In this document: positions 41,672 to 50,301 of the stretch, one piece after another | Position numbering within the stretch: the stretch's first letter is position 1 | Layout of the letters: every line of letters starts with the position of its first letter | Origin: Mycolicibacterium sp. 018/SC-01/001 | GTDB lineage: Bacteria > Actinomycetota > Actinomycetes > Mycobacteriales > Mycobacteriaceae | Length of the DNA stretch: 64,000 nucleotides | NCBI RefSeq assembly: GCF_007096635.1 | Contig: NZ_VKAA01000005.1 | Coordinates: 62,001 to 126,000 of the forward strand | Direction: 5' to 3' | Position numbers and translations under genes: made by a program | The notes under the pieces: generated by a model | Databases searched by the model: none | The model's input: the letters and a program-made list of their open reading frames with translations, nothing else | What the model was told of the DNA's origin: nothing

Positions 41672-42811
41672 ATGACCATGAGAACCGAACTCTGCGATCG
41701 CTTCGGCATCGACTACCCGATCTTCGTGTTCACCCCGTCGGAGAAGGTGGCCGCGGCGGTCACCAAGGCCGGCGGACTCGGCGTTCTCGGGTGCGTGCGG
41801 TTCAACGACGCCGACGACCTCGAGAACGTCCTGCAGTGGATGGACGCCAACACCGACGGCAAGCCCTACGGCGTCGACATCGTGATGCCGGCCAAGGTGC
41901 CGACCGAGGGAACGTCGGTCGACATCAACAAGCTCATCCCCGCCCAGCATCGCGAGTTCGTCGACAAGACACTCGCCGACCTCGGGGTGCCGCCACTGCC
42001 CGCTGACGAGGAACGCTCCGAAGGTGTTCTGGGATGGCTGCATTCGGTGGCCCGCAGTCACGTCGAGGTCGCCCTCAAGCATCCGATCAAACTGATCGCC
42101 AATGCGCTGGGCTCACCGCCCAAGGACGTCATCGATCAGGTGCACGAGGCCGGGGTACCGATCGCGGCACTGGCCGGCTCGGCCAAACACGCTCTGCGCC
42201 ATGCCGAGAACGGTGTCGACATCGTCGTCGCCCAGGGCCACGAAGCCGGCGGACACACCGGCGAGATCGGCTCGATGGTGTTGTGGCCGGAGATCGTCGA
42301 TGCCCTCGATGGCAAGACGCCCGTGCTCGCGGCCGGCGGTATCGGCACCGGCCGGCAGGTGGCCGCTGCGCTGGCCCTTGGCGCACAGGGTGTCTGGATG
42401 GGCTCGGCGTTCCTCACCTCCGCCGAATACGACCTCGGGGTGCGCCTCGACTCGGGGCGTTCGGTCATCCAGGAGGCCATGCTGAGCGCGACCTCGGCCG
42501 ATACGGTGCGCCGCCGCATCTACACCGGCAAGCCGGCGCGCCTGCTCAAGAGCCGCTGGACCGACGCGTGGGACGCCGACGGCGCACCCGAACCATTGCC
42601 GATGCCGCTGCAGAACATCCTCGTCAGCGAGGCACATCAGCGGATGAGTGAATCGTCCGATCCCTCCGCGGTCGCCATGCCCGTCGGGCAGATCGTCGGC
42701 CGGATGAACGAGATCCGGCCGGTCGCGGACATCATCGCCGAACTGGTCAGCGGCTTCGACGAGGCGACGAAACGGCTGGACGGCATCCGCGAGGGCGCAG
42801 CGAGCGTATAA
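41672..42811 (+). CDS. Nitronate monooxygenase-like FMN oxidoreductase
   Basis: A 379-residue TIM-barrel FMN protein of the nitronate monooxygenase/enoyl reductase-like family. The N-terminal GIDYPIFVFTPSEKVAAAVTKAGGLGVLG and the AQGHEAGGHTG phosphate-binding segment, then LAAGGIGTGRQVAAALALGAQGVWMGSAF, define it. ATG 41672 or 41678 could be the start; the second fits the AGGA site better. It lies between fadD19 and ilvX and is presumably controlled by KstR. Its role in sterol breakdown is not established. Confidence 0.84.
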   Translation: MTMRTELCDRFGIDYPIFVFTPSEKVAAAVTKAGGLGVLGCVRFNDADDLENVLQWMDANTDGKPYGVDIVMPAKVPTEGTSVDINKLIPAQHREFVDKTLADLGVPPLPADEERSEGVLGWLHSVARSHVEVALKHPIKLIANALGSPPKDVIDQVHEAGVPIAALAGSAKHALRHAENGVDIVVAQGHEAGGHTGEIGSMVLWPEIVDALDGKTPVLAAGGIGTGRQVAAALALGAQGVWMGSAFLTSAEYDLGVRLDSGRSVIQEAMLSATSADTVRRRIYTGKPARLLKSRWTDAWDADGAPEPLPMPLQNILVSEAHQRMSESSDPSAVAMPVGQIVGRMNEIRPVADIIAELVSGFDEATKRLDGIREGAASV

Positions 42812-42818
42812 AGCAGGG

Positions 42819-44375
42819 GTGAACGGCGCGCACTCCCTGCTCACCACGCTCGTCGACGCCGGCGTGGGCGTCTGCTTCGCCAACCCCGATACGTCGGAGA
42901 TGCATTTCGTCGCCGCACTCGACACCGTCGGCGGTATGCGCGGGGTGCTCACGTTGTTCGAGGGCGTGGCAACCGGCGCAGCCGACGGTTACGCCCGCAT
43001 CGCGGGCACGCCCGCCGCGGTGCTCCTGCATCTGGGGCCGGGGCTGGGCAACGGTCTGGCCAACCTGCACAACGCGCGCCGTGCGCACACGCCGATGGTC
43101 GTCGTGGTCGGCGACCACGCGACGTATCACAAGAAATACGACGCCCCTCTGGAATCCGACATCGACGCGGTCGCCGGCACGGTGTCGGGCTGGGTCCACC
43201 GGACGATGCGTCCCGCCGACGTCGCCGGCGACACCCTCGCGGCGCTCGCGGCCGCACGCACGGGTGCGGTCGCCACGCTGATCCTGCCGGCCGACGTCTC
43301 ATGGGGTGCGGCGACCCAGGGTGAGCGTGAGAACGCCACCGTCGGCGGTGAGCGTGACGAGCCCGTCTCCACCGGCGATGCCGCCGCGGCGCTTCGGTCC
43401 GGCGAGCCCACCGTCCTGCTGATCGGCGGCGACGCCACCCGCCGCCCCGGACTCGACGCGGCCGTGCGGATCGCTGAGGCGACGGGCGCTCGCGCGCTGT
43501 GCGAGACGTTCCCGGCCCGGCTGGAGCGCGGGGCGGGAGTGCCCGCGGTGGAGCGGCTCGCCTACTTCGCCGAGGCCGCCGCCGAGCAATTGGCCGGTGC
43601 GCGGCACCTCATCCTCGCCGGCACCGCGTCCCCGGTCTCGTTCTTCGCCTACCCGGACAAACCGAGCGAGCTGGTCCCCGACGGCTGCGCGGTGCAGCTG
43701 TTGGCTCCGCACCGCGGCGCCGCAGCGGCTCTGCAGCGCCTCGCCGATGACGTGGCGCCCGGCACCACCGCATCATTGGCGCCCGCCGCGCGGCCGGAGT
43801 TACCCAGCGGTGAGCTCACCGCCTTCACGGCTGCCGCGGTGATCGGCGCGCTTCTTCCCGATGACGCGATCGTGGTCGACGAGTCCAACACCGCGGGTGT
43901 GGGCATCGCCGCGGCGACGGCGGGTGCGCCGGCCCACGACGTGCTGACGCTGACCGGCGGCGCCATCGGTTACGGCCTGCCCGCCGCGATCGGCGCGGCG
44001 ATCGCGGCGCCGCACCGTCCCGTGCTCGCCCTGCAGGCCGACGGTTCGGCGATGTACACGATCTCGGCGCTGTGGACCCACGCCCGCGAGAACCTCGACG
44101 TGACGACGGTGATCTTCGACAACGGCGCCTACGACATCCTGCGCATCGAACTGCAGCGGGTCGGCGCGACCGACGGCCTCGCGCCCGGCCCGAAGGCTCG
44201 GGAGTTGCTCGACTTGGGTTCGCCCGCCATCGATTTCGTCAAGATCGCCGAGGGGCTCGGGGTGCCGGGGAGGCGGGTGCGCACCGCCGAGGAGTTCGCG
44301 GCCGCACTGGCCGACGCATTCGCCGAGCCGGGTCCGCACCTGATCGATGCGGTGGTGCCGTCTCTGTTGGGTTAA
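42819..44375 (+). CDS. ilvX: Thiamine diphosphate enzyme IlvX
   Basis: A 518-residue ThDP-dependent enzyme matching Rv3509c (IlvX), annotated as an acetohydroxyacid synthase homologue. Three ThDP-fold domains are evident: N-terminal Pyr (TSEMHF, LFEGVATGAADGYAR with the conserved Glu), central, and C-terminal PP with the GDG-like ADGSAMYTISAL...NNGAYDILR metal site (NGAYD replaces the usual sequence). It lacks the length of true AHAS catalytic subunits and resembles benzoylformate-decarboxylase-like enzymes. GTG 42819 follows the flavin oxidoreductase gene closely. Its place in the KstR cluster argues against valine synthesis as the role; the substrate is unknown. Confidence 0.88.
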   Translation: MNGAHSLLTTLVDAGVGVCFANPDTSEMHFVAALDTVGGMRGVLTLFEGVATGAADGYARIAGTPAAVLLHLGPGLGNGLANLHNARRAHTPMVVVVGDHATYHKKYDAPLESDIDAVAGTVSGWVHRTMRPADVAGDTLAALAAARTGAVATLILPADVSWGAATQGERENATVGGERDEPVSTGDAAAALRSGEPTVLLIGGDATRRPGLDAAVRIAEATGARALCETFPARLERGAGVPAVERLAYFAEAAAEQLAGARHLILAGTASPVSFFAYPDKPSELVPDGCAVQLLAPHRGAAAALQRLADDVAPGTTASLAPAARPELPSGELTAFTAAAVIGALLPDDAIVVDESNTAGVGIAAATAGAPAHDVLTLTGGAIGYGLPAAIGAAIAAPHRPVLALQADGSAMYTISALWTHARENLDVTTVIFDNGAYDILRIELQRVGATDGLAPGPKARELLDLGSPAIDFVKIAEGLGVPGRRVRTAEEFAAALADAFAEPGPHLIDAVVPSLLG

Positions 44376-45508
44376 CCCGACTGCGTCTGCCCGGCAGCGC
44401 GCAGGTTCTGCTGCACTTCCTGCTGCCACAGGTCGTTGGCGTGGGTGGTGTCGACCTCCTGCTCGAAGCGGTCGGTCATGTCGGGGGTGACGTCGGAGGC
44501 GTCGACGTAGAACTGCTCGTACCAGCGCCGGTGTTGGTAGACCGGGCCGTCCTCCTCGGTCAGTAGGGGATTGTCGATGCGGGACTTGTTCTTCCAGATC
44601 TCGATGTCTTCCAGAAAACCCTCACCGAAACTGCGGTTCATCGCCCCGGCCAGCTTCGCGGCCTTGTCGGCGGGCAGCCCGGGCATCTCGGCGACCGAGA
44701 CACCCCACTGCAGCATGAACGAATCGTGGGTGACGGGGTAGTGGCAGTTGATCAGAGCCACCTCGACGGTGAACCCGGGGGCGAGATCGTTGTGCAGCCA
44801 GTTGATCATGTACGCCGGCCCGAAATAGGTGGCCTCCGAACGCAGATAGGTTCCCTCCCAGAGCTTGTCCGGGTCGGACACGTAATCGGGCCGCGGTTTG
44901 GACTCCATGTACTGGCTGGCGGTGTGACCCTCGATGACGTTCTTGAAGTACGTCGGATACGCGTGGTGGATGTAGAAGAAATGCGCCATGTCGACGTTGT
45001 TGTCGACGATCTCCCGGCAGTGCGCGCCTTCGATCAGTACCGAACTCCACTGCCACGGCGACCAGCGGCCCTCGTCGTAGCCCTCGATCGTCGGCGGGGT
45101 CAGCTCGGCGGCCGGTGTCGAGCCCTCGGAGTCGTGCCACACCAGCAGCTGGCCGTTGACCTCGGTGGTGCGCCACGCCCGGGTGCGGGCCATCCGGGGC
45201 GTGCGTTTGGCGTAGGGCACCAGCGAGCACCGGCCGTCGCCGCGCCAGCGCCAGTCATGGAACGGGCACGCGATGTCGTCACCCTTGACAGCACCCTGGG
45301 CGAGATTGCCGCCCATGTGCCTGCAGTAGCCGTCGAGAACCTTCAGCTCGCCGGACGAGTCGGCGAACACCACCAGCAATGTTCCGAACGCGTTGATGCC
45401 GTGCGGCTTTCCGTCGCGAAAGTCCTCGGCGAGGCCGAGACAGTGCCAACCCCGCGCGAAGCGTTCCGGTGACGTGCCCGTGTCGATCTCGCGGATGGGC
45501 TGGTTCAT
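44372..45508 (-). CDS. Second KshA-type Rieske steroid oxygenase
   Basis: A 378-residue paralogue of KshA at 28759. The Rieske ligands are C62/H64 and C81/H84 (CRHMGG...CPFHDW), and the iron site is DNNVDMAHFFYIHHAYPTYF. Much of the sequence is shared with the first KshA, but the substrate-facing segments differ (SDPDKLWEGTYLRSEATYFGPAYM). KshA paralogues differ in preference, for example for 3-ketosteroid CoA thioesters versus free ketosteroids, and that may apply here. Its start lies in a 4-base overlap with the second kstD stop, so the two act as a pair. It is absent from this position in M. tuberculosis, as far as I recall. Confidence 0.9.
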   Translation of the reverse strand: MNQPIREIDTGTSPERFARGWHCLGLAEDFRDGKPHGINAFGTLLVVFADSSGELKVLDGYCRHMGGNLAQGAVKGDDIACPFHDWRWRGDGRCSLVPYAKRTPRMARTRAWRTTEVNGQLLVWHDSEGSTPAAELTPPTIEGYDEGRWSPWQWSSVLIEGAHCREIVDNNVDMAHFFYIHHAYPTYFKNVIEGHTASQYMESKPRPDYVSDPDKLWEGTYLRSEATYFGPAYMINWLHNDLAPGFTVEVALINCHYPVTHDSFMLQWGVSVAEMPGLPADKAAKLAGAMNRSFGEGFLEDIEIWKNKSRIDNPLLTEEDGPVYQHRRWYEQFYVDASDVTPDMTDRFEQEVDTTHANDLWQQEVQQNLRAAGQTQSG

Positions 45509-47109
45509 GTCCTGTCTCCTGTCATGTCCAGTACGGCCAGGTGGCTGAAGACCATCGATGTGCCGATCGGGTTTCCGCCGCCGGGATAGGTGGTTCCGCT
45601 GGGCGCCGCCATGGTGTTGCCTGCCGCGTAGAGGCCGGGGATCACCGCGCCGCCCGTGTCGAGCACCCGGGCGCAGGCATCGGTGCGCAGTCCGCCCTTG
45701 GTGCCCAGGTCCGATACACCGAAGGCGGCGGCATGGAACGGTGGCCGCTCGATCGGACGCAGCGGGGACGCACCGCCGGAGAACGCGCGATCGTACGGCT
45801 CGCCACCGCGATCGAAGTCCTCGTCGACGCCGCGGCGAGCGAAGTCGTTGAAGCGCCGCACCGTGTCAGCGAGATTGTCCGGCGGAACGTCGATGGCGCG
45901 GGCAAGACCCTCGAGTGTGTCTGCGCTGCGCCACAATCCGGCGTCGACATAGCGCTCTGTCTCGACCATCGACACGTTGGGCGCTTTCACCGGCGGCACA
46001 GGCGCACCATCGGTGTCGTCGTAGACCATCCAGTACGGCAGTGTGACCTTCCCGTCGGCCATCGCAGCGAGCACGGCGCGGCCCAACCGGTCGTAGGCGG
46101 CGGACTCGTTGACGAATCGCTTCCCGTGGTCGTCGACGAAGATGCCGCCGGTGAACCACAATGCGAAAGCCGCTGTGCCGTCGGGATGTATCAAGCCCGG
46201 TGACCACCACGCCTGATCCATGAGGTCAGTGTCGGCACCGGCGGCTATCCCGGCCAGATGTGCGAGCCCCCGGTTCGACGGCGGCCCCATCGTGTCGCGC
46301 GAACGGCCGGGCACGCCGTAGCGCTCACGCATCTGGTCGTTGTGCTCGAATCCGCCCGCGGCCAGCAGCACCCCGCGCCGCGCGCGGATCCGCCGGCTGC
46401 CTCGAGCGTCGGTCACCACCGCGCCGACCACCCGACCGTCCTCGACGACCAGGTCGGTGAGCGCGGTCCCGAGGCTTGTCCGGGCGTGAGCGTAGCGGCG
46501 CAACGCGATCAGGAACCGCGCGATCAGCGCCCGGCCGCCGATGAAGTAATCGTCGGGCTGCGGATGCCCGAGCCGGTCGGTGTCGAGGGGGCCCCTGATG
46601 AGCTCACGAAGATCCGGTGCGGCAGCCACTTTCAGCGGTTTGGCGGCGATGTGGCGCATCCCGTCGGCGCGTGCCTTGGGCGCGTGACCGAAGTAGTCCG
46701 GCCAGGGCAGCAGCGAGAACTTCAGCTGATCGTCTGCTTCCAGGTACTCGATCAGGGGCGCGCCGCCGCGCACGTAGGCTTCGCGCAGCTCGGCCGGGGT
46801 GCGCTCGCCGACGACGGCGTGGTAGTACTCGAGCGCATCGTCGATCGTGTCGTCGACCCCAGCGCGCTGCAGAACGGGATTGCACGGGAACCACATTCCG
46901 CCGCCCCCGGAGTAGGCCGTGGTGCCACCGAACCTGTCGGACGCCTCGACGAGGACGACGTCGAGGCCTTCGCGGGCCGCGGTGTAGGCACCGGTGACGC
47001 CACCCGCGCCCGACCCGGCGACGACGACGTCTGTCTCGGCGTCCCAGTGCTGGAAGGTCTTCGCGCGAGCGCTCATCCCGTGCTGAATGGTCTTCGCGCG
47101 AGCGCTCAT
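45505..47109 (-). CDS. Second KstD-type FAD 3-ketosteroid dehydrogenase
   Basis: A ~534-residue FAD flavoprotein of the KstD/fumarate reductase group. The FAD motif is DVVVAGSGAGGVTGA. Likely active-site Tyr are in PDYFGH, NESAAY and GTTYPGGG, as in KstD, so delta1-dehydrogenation is plausible; a delta4-(5alpha) enzyme is the alternative. The start is uncertain: ATG 47121, 47109 and 47076 are all in frame, because a 33-base element encoding MSARAKT(I/F)QH is tandemly duplicated there. The gene overlaps the preceding fadD stop and is coupled to the second kshA. Confidence 0.85.
   Translation of the reverse strand: MSARAKTIQHGMSARAKTFQHWDAETDVVVAGSGAGGVTGAYTAAREGLDVVLVEASDRFGGTTAYSGGGGMWFPCNPVLQRAGVDDTIDDALEYYHAVVGERTPAELREAYVRGGAPLIEYLEADDQLKFSLLPWPDYFGHAPKARADGMRHIAAKPLKVAAAPDLRELIRGPLDTDRLGHPQPDDYFIGGRALIARFLIALRRYAHARTSLGTALTDLVVEDGRVVGAVVTDARGSRRIRARRGVLLAAGGFEHNDQMRERYGVPGRSRDTMGPPSNRGLAHLAGIAAGADTDLMDQAWWSPGLIHPDGTAAFALWFTGGIFVDDHGKRFVNESAAYDRLGRAVLAAMADGKVTLPYWMVYDDTDGAPVPPVKAPNVSMVETERYVDAGLWRSADTLEGLARAIDVPPDNLADTVRRFNDFARRGVDEDFDRGGEPYDRAFSGGASPLRPIERPPFHAAAFGVSDLGTKGGLRTDACARVLDTGGAVIPGLYAAGNTMAAPSGTTYPGGGNPIGTSMVFSHLAVLDMTGDRT
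47044..47109 (-). repeat. 33-bp tandem duplication at the second kstD start
   Basis: Two adjacent copies (47109-47077 and 47076-47044 on the minus strand) agree at 30 of 33 bases; each begins with ATGAGCGCTCGCGCGAAGA and encodes MSARAKT(I/F)QH. Either ATG could initiate the protein. The same 19-base core, ATGAGCGYTYRCGCGAAGA, recurs at two mce4 gene junctions. Confidence 0.9.
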
Positions 47110-47113
47110 CCCG

Positions 47114-48775
47114 TCAAACATGGCGTTGCCTTCCGTGGGCGGTGAACTCGGCGTCGAGCGCGTCTTTGTCGGCGTCGGTCATCTGCTGGTACGCCGGCGA
47201 GCCCCGGCCGGCCCAGCGGTACACCGGCTCATGGGTGTGCCAGCGCTGCGCTTGCAACTCGCGCTTGAGGACCTTGTTCGACCCGGTCACCGGGAGATCG
47301 CCGGAGATACGCAGCAGTCGGGGCATCCCTTTGGCGCCCAGATCCGTCTGCTGGCCGAGGAACAGGGCGAACTCGGCGACGTCGAACCGGTGCGGGTCGG
47401 CGACCTCGACGGCGGCCATCACCTGATCGCCGGAGCGCGGGTCCGGCACGCCGTACACCGCCGCGGCGATGACGTCATGGTGCCGGCGCAGTACACGCTC
47501 GATGGTCAGCGCGGAGATGTTCTCACCGTCGACCCGAATCCAGTCACCGCGCCGGCCCGCGAAGTACAGGAACCCGTCGGTGTCCACGTAGCCGAGGTCA
47601 CCTGACCAGTACCACCCGTTGCGGGTGCGCTCGGCCTCGGCGGCGTCGTTGCGGTAGTAGCCCTCGAAGTCGCGGGCACCACGCCTGTCCACGATCTCGC
47701 CGACCGCGTCGTCGGCGTTGAGGACGCGGCCGGAGTCATCGAGAACCGCTGCCGGACAGAGTCGTAGTGTCTCGGGGTCGATGACGACGACGTCCGGATG
47801 GGCGGGCCGGCCCAGCGCGCCGGATGGCGCGGCCGGATCGGGCGTGGCCACTGCGCCACCCTCGCTGGAGCCGTAGCCCTCGAAGAGTTCGGCCGCGAAA
47901 CGTCGTCGGAACTCCTTCTGGTCCTCCGGCGAGGCTTCGGTTCCGAAACCTCGCTGCAGGGTGTTGTCGGCGTCGTCGGGTAGCTCGGGCGTCGCCAGTA
48001 GATAGGCCAGCGCCTTGCCGACGTAGGTGAAGAACGTGGCTCCGAAGAAGCGGACGTCGGGGAGGAAGCCCGACGCCGAGAACACCGGTGTCAGGCACAT
48101 GGTGGCTCCGTTGGCCAGTGCCGGCGCCCACAGCGCCATCAGGGCGTTGCCGTGGAACAGTGGCATGCAGCAGTAGTCGACGTCGCCCCGGTGGTGACCG
48201 AACTTCTCTGTTGCGGTGTACGCGATACGGGCGAGCCGGCCCTGCGTGCAGCGGACCGCTTTCGACGTCCCCGTCGTGCCCGAGGTGAACAGCAGGAGCA
48301 GCAACGTCGTCGGGCACACTCCCGTGGCGGCGACCGGGGTGGCCCCGCGGTGTTCGTCGAGCTGGCGCCGGTACAGGGGATCGTCGACGTTGCAGATCAG
48401 CTCCGCGGCCACCCCGTGATCGAGGGCGCGCAACCTGTCGGCGCCGGCGGTGTCGGTCACGATGATCGCGCAGTCGGCGTGGCGGATGTCGGCGGCCAGA
48501 TCCTGGTCGCCGCGGGTCGGGTTGAGGCCGACGACCGCGGCGCCCGCGAGTGCGGCGCCACCGAGCCAGAAGACGAACTCCGGCACATTGGGCAGCAGCA
48601 CACCGATGTGAAACGTTGCGTCCCTGGGCTTTCGGGATCGCGCCAGGGCCGCGCGTGTCGCCGAGCACGACACCACCTCGTCCCACGTCCACGTCTGTTC
48701 CCTGGTGCGCAGTCCCGGATGGCGGTCACCGGCGCGCGCCAGCAGCATCGATGCGATGTCGGCGTGGCCGCTCAC
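47114..48775 (-). CDS. Acyl-CoA synthetase, FadD17-like paralogue
   Basis: A 553-residue AMP-forming acyl-CoA ligase. LLLFTSGTTGTSKAVRCTQG is the AMP-binding P-loop; GYGSSEGG, WSGDLGYVDTDGFLYFAGRRGDWIRVDGENIS and GSNKVLKREL (catalytic Lys) complete the family motifs. GTG 48775 lies in a 4-base overlap with the fadD17 stop; the open frame beyond it is antisense or out of frame. It resembles FadD17 along its whole length, so the two probably arose by tandem duplication. It presumably activates a sterol side-chain acid of different length or shape. Confidence 0.86.
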   Translation of the reverse strand: MSGHADIASMLLARAGDRHPGLRTREQTWTWDEVVSCSATRAALARSRKPRDATFHIGVLLPNVPEFVFWLGGAALAGAAVVGLNPTRGDQDLAADIRHADCAIIVTDTAGADRLRALDHGVAAELICNVDDPLYRRQLDEHRGATPVAATGVCPTTLLLLLFTSGTTGTSKAVRCTQGRLARIAYTATEKFGHHRGDVDYCCMPLFHGNALMALWAPALANGATMCLTPVFSASGFLPDVRFFGATFFTYVGKALAYLLATPELPDDADNTLQRGFGTEASPEDQKEFRRRFAAELFEGYGSSEGGAVATPDPAAPSGALGRPAHPDVVVIDPETLRLCPAAVLDDSGRVLNADDAVGEIVDRRGARDFEGYYRNDAAEAERTRNGWYWSGDLGYVDTDGFLYFAGRRGDWIRVDGENISALTIERVLRRHHDVIAAAVYGVPDPRSGDQVMAAVEVADPHRFDVAEFALFLGQQTDLGAKGMPRLLRISGDLPVTGSNKVLKRELQAQRWHTHEPVYRWAGRGSPAYQQMTDADKDALDAEFTAHGRQRHV

Positions 48776-50295
48776 GGCCGGTCGATCTTGTGCACGTCGT
48801 CGGAACAGTCGATGCCCTCGGCCGACAGCTGGCGTTTGATCACCTTGAACGTCTCGGTACGTGGCAGCGTGGTCGCCACCCGCACATAGGTCGGCCACTG
48901 CTTGGGGCCGAGATCGTCCTGGGCGCAGAGGAACCGGGTGAACGCGTCCGGCTGGAACGCCGACGGATCGGAAACCACCAACGCCGCCATCACCCGGTCG
49001 CCGACCGCGTCGTCGGGTATCGGATAGACGACCGCCTCGGTGACACCGGGGTAGCGCATCAGGATGCGTTCGATGGGCGCGGTGCCGAGGTTCTCACCGT
49101 CGACCCGTAACCAATCGCCCAGTCGCCCGGCGAAATAAGCGAATCCGCGCTCATCCCGGTACGCGAGGTCCCCGCTGTGGTAGACACCGCCGCGCATCCG
49201 CTCGGCGTCGGCGCTGGGATCGTGGTAGTACCCGCGGAACTGCCCGGGACCCTCGGTGTTGACCAGCTCGCCGACCACGCCGGGCGGGCATTTGCGCCCC
49301 GTCTCGACGTCGACGATCGTCACGCCACCGACGAGCGGCCCCAGTGCTCCTTCGGGGGTGTCGGGCGTGCGCGCGATCGACACGCCACCCTCGCTGGAGC
49401 CGAATCCGTCGACGACCTCGACGTCGAATCGGTCTGCGAACCGGCTCAGGTCCCGCGGCGCTCCCTCGTTGCCGTAGGCCACCCGCAGCGGGTTGTCGGC
49501 GTCGTCGCTGCGCTCGGGCGTGGCGAGGATGTAGGACAGCGGCTTGCCCACGTAGTTGGCGTAGGTCGCGCCGACCTTGCGAATGTCGGGAAAGAACTGC
49601 GAGGCGGAGAACCTGCGCCGCAATGCGATCGATGCGCCGCCGGCCACGGCGGGCGCCCAGCCGGCCATGATCGCGTTGGAATGGAACAGCGGCATGGACA
49701 GATAGCACGTGTCGGCCGGCCCGAGGCCGAACCTCTGGGCCAGCATCGTGCCCGGGAACGCCACCTTCTCGTGGGTGCAGCGCACCGCCTTCGGATCTCC
49801 GCTGGTGCCCGAGGTGAAGATCAGCATGAACAGGTCGTCGGGGGCGGCGTCGCGGAACCGGACGTCCGCACCGGAATACGAGGCCAATTCCTCAGCGAAT
49901 GGCCAGGATTCGACGTCGACGGTGGTGATGCCCGGTATCGCACCGTCGCGGTCGGCGAGCACCAGCTGACAGTCGGCGTGTTCGATGTCGCGCTGCAGCG
50001 CCGGGCCCCGGCGGGTCGGGTTGAGCCCGACCGGGACGATGCCCGACATCGCCGCGGCGACCAGCACGCAGGAGAAGAACGGCGTGTTACCCGCCAGGAC
50101 ACCGACATGCGGTGGTCGACCCGGGTCCAGGCGTGCGCGCAGCAGGGCTGCCAATGCGGCAGCGTCGCCGAGATGATCACGCCACGAGACGAAGGACACC
50201 TCGCCCGAGCCGTCGATGCCGTACACGCCCCCGTCCTCGACGCCGGCCAAAGGGGCAAGCAGGGCGGTGACGGTGGCTGCGGCGGGGGAGCCCAC
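48772..50295 (-). CDS. fadD17: Steroid-CoA ligase FadD17
   Basis: A 507-residue acyl-CoA synthetase close to Rv3506. The P-loop is LIFTSGTSGDPKAVRC (~158-173); GFGSSEGG, YHSGDLAYRDERGFAYFAGRLGDWLRVDGEN and ETFKVIKRQL follow. FadD17 activates sterol side-chain carboxylates to CoA thioesters, the entry to beta-oxidation. It starts at GTG 50295, 6 bases after the fadE27 stop, inside an operon running from fadE26 to the second kshA on the minus strand. Confidence 0.92.
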   Translation of the reverse strand: MGSPAAATVTALLAPLAGVEDGGVYGIDGSGEVSFVSWRDHLGDAAALAALLRARLDPGRPPHVGVLAGNTPFFSCVLVAAAMSGIVPVGLNPTRRGPALQRDIEHADCQLVLADRDGAIPGITTVDVESWPFAEELASYSGADVRFRDAAPDDLFMLIFTSGTSGDPKAVRCTHEKVAFPGTMLAQRFGLGPADTCYLSMPLFHSNAIMAGWAPAVAGGASIALRRRFSASQFFPDIRKVGATYANYVGKPLSYILATPERSDDADNPLRVAYGNEGAPRDLSRFADRFDVEVVDGFGSSEGGVSIARTPDTPEGALGPLVGGVTIVDVETGRKCPPGVVGELVNTEGPGQFRGYYHDPSADAERMRGGVYHSGDLAYRDERGFAYFAGRLGDWLRVDGENLGTAPIERILMRYPGVTEAVVYPIPDDAVGDRVMAALVVSDPSAFQPDAFTRFLCAQDDLGPKQWPTYVRVATTLPRTETFKVIKRQLSAEGIDCSDDVHKIDRP

Positions 50296-50301
50296 CGTGT
50301 C

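Noticed and set aside
39935..42082. 715-codon minus-strand frame opposite fadD19
   Set aside because: The plus strand encodes an unmistakable acyl-CoA synthetase and the start of a flavin oxidoreductase; the minus-strand product matches nothing and is rich in His/Arg/Val.
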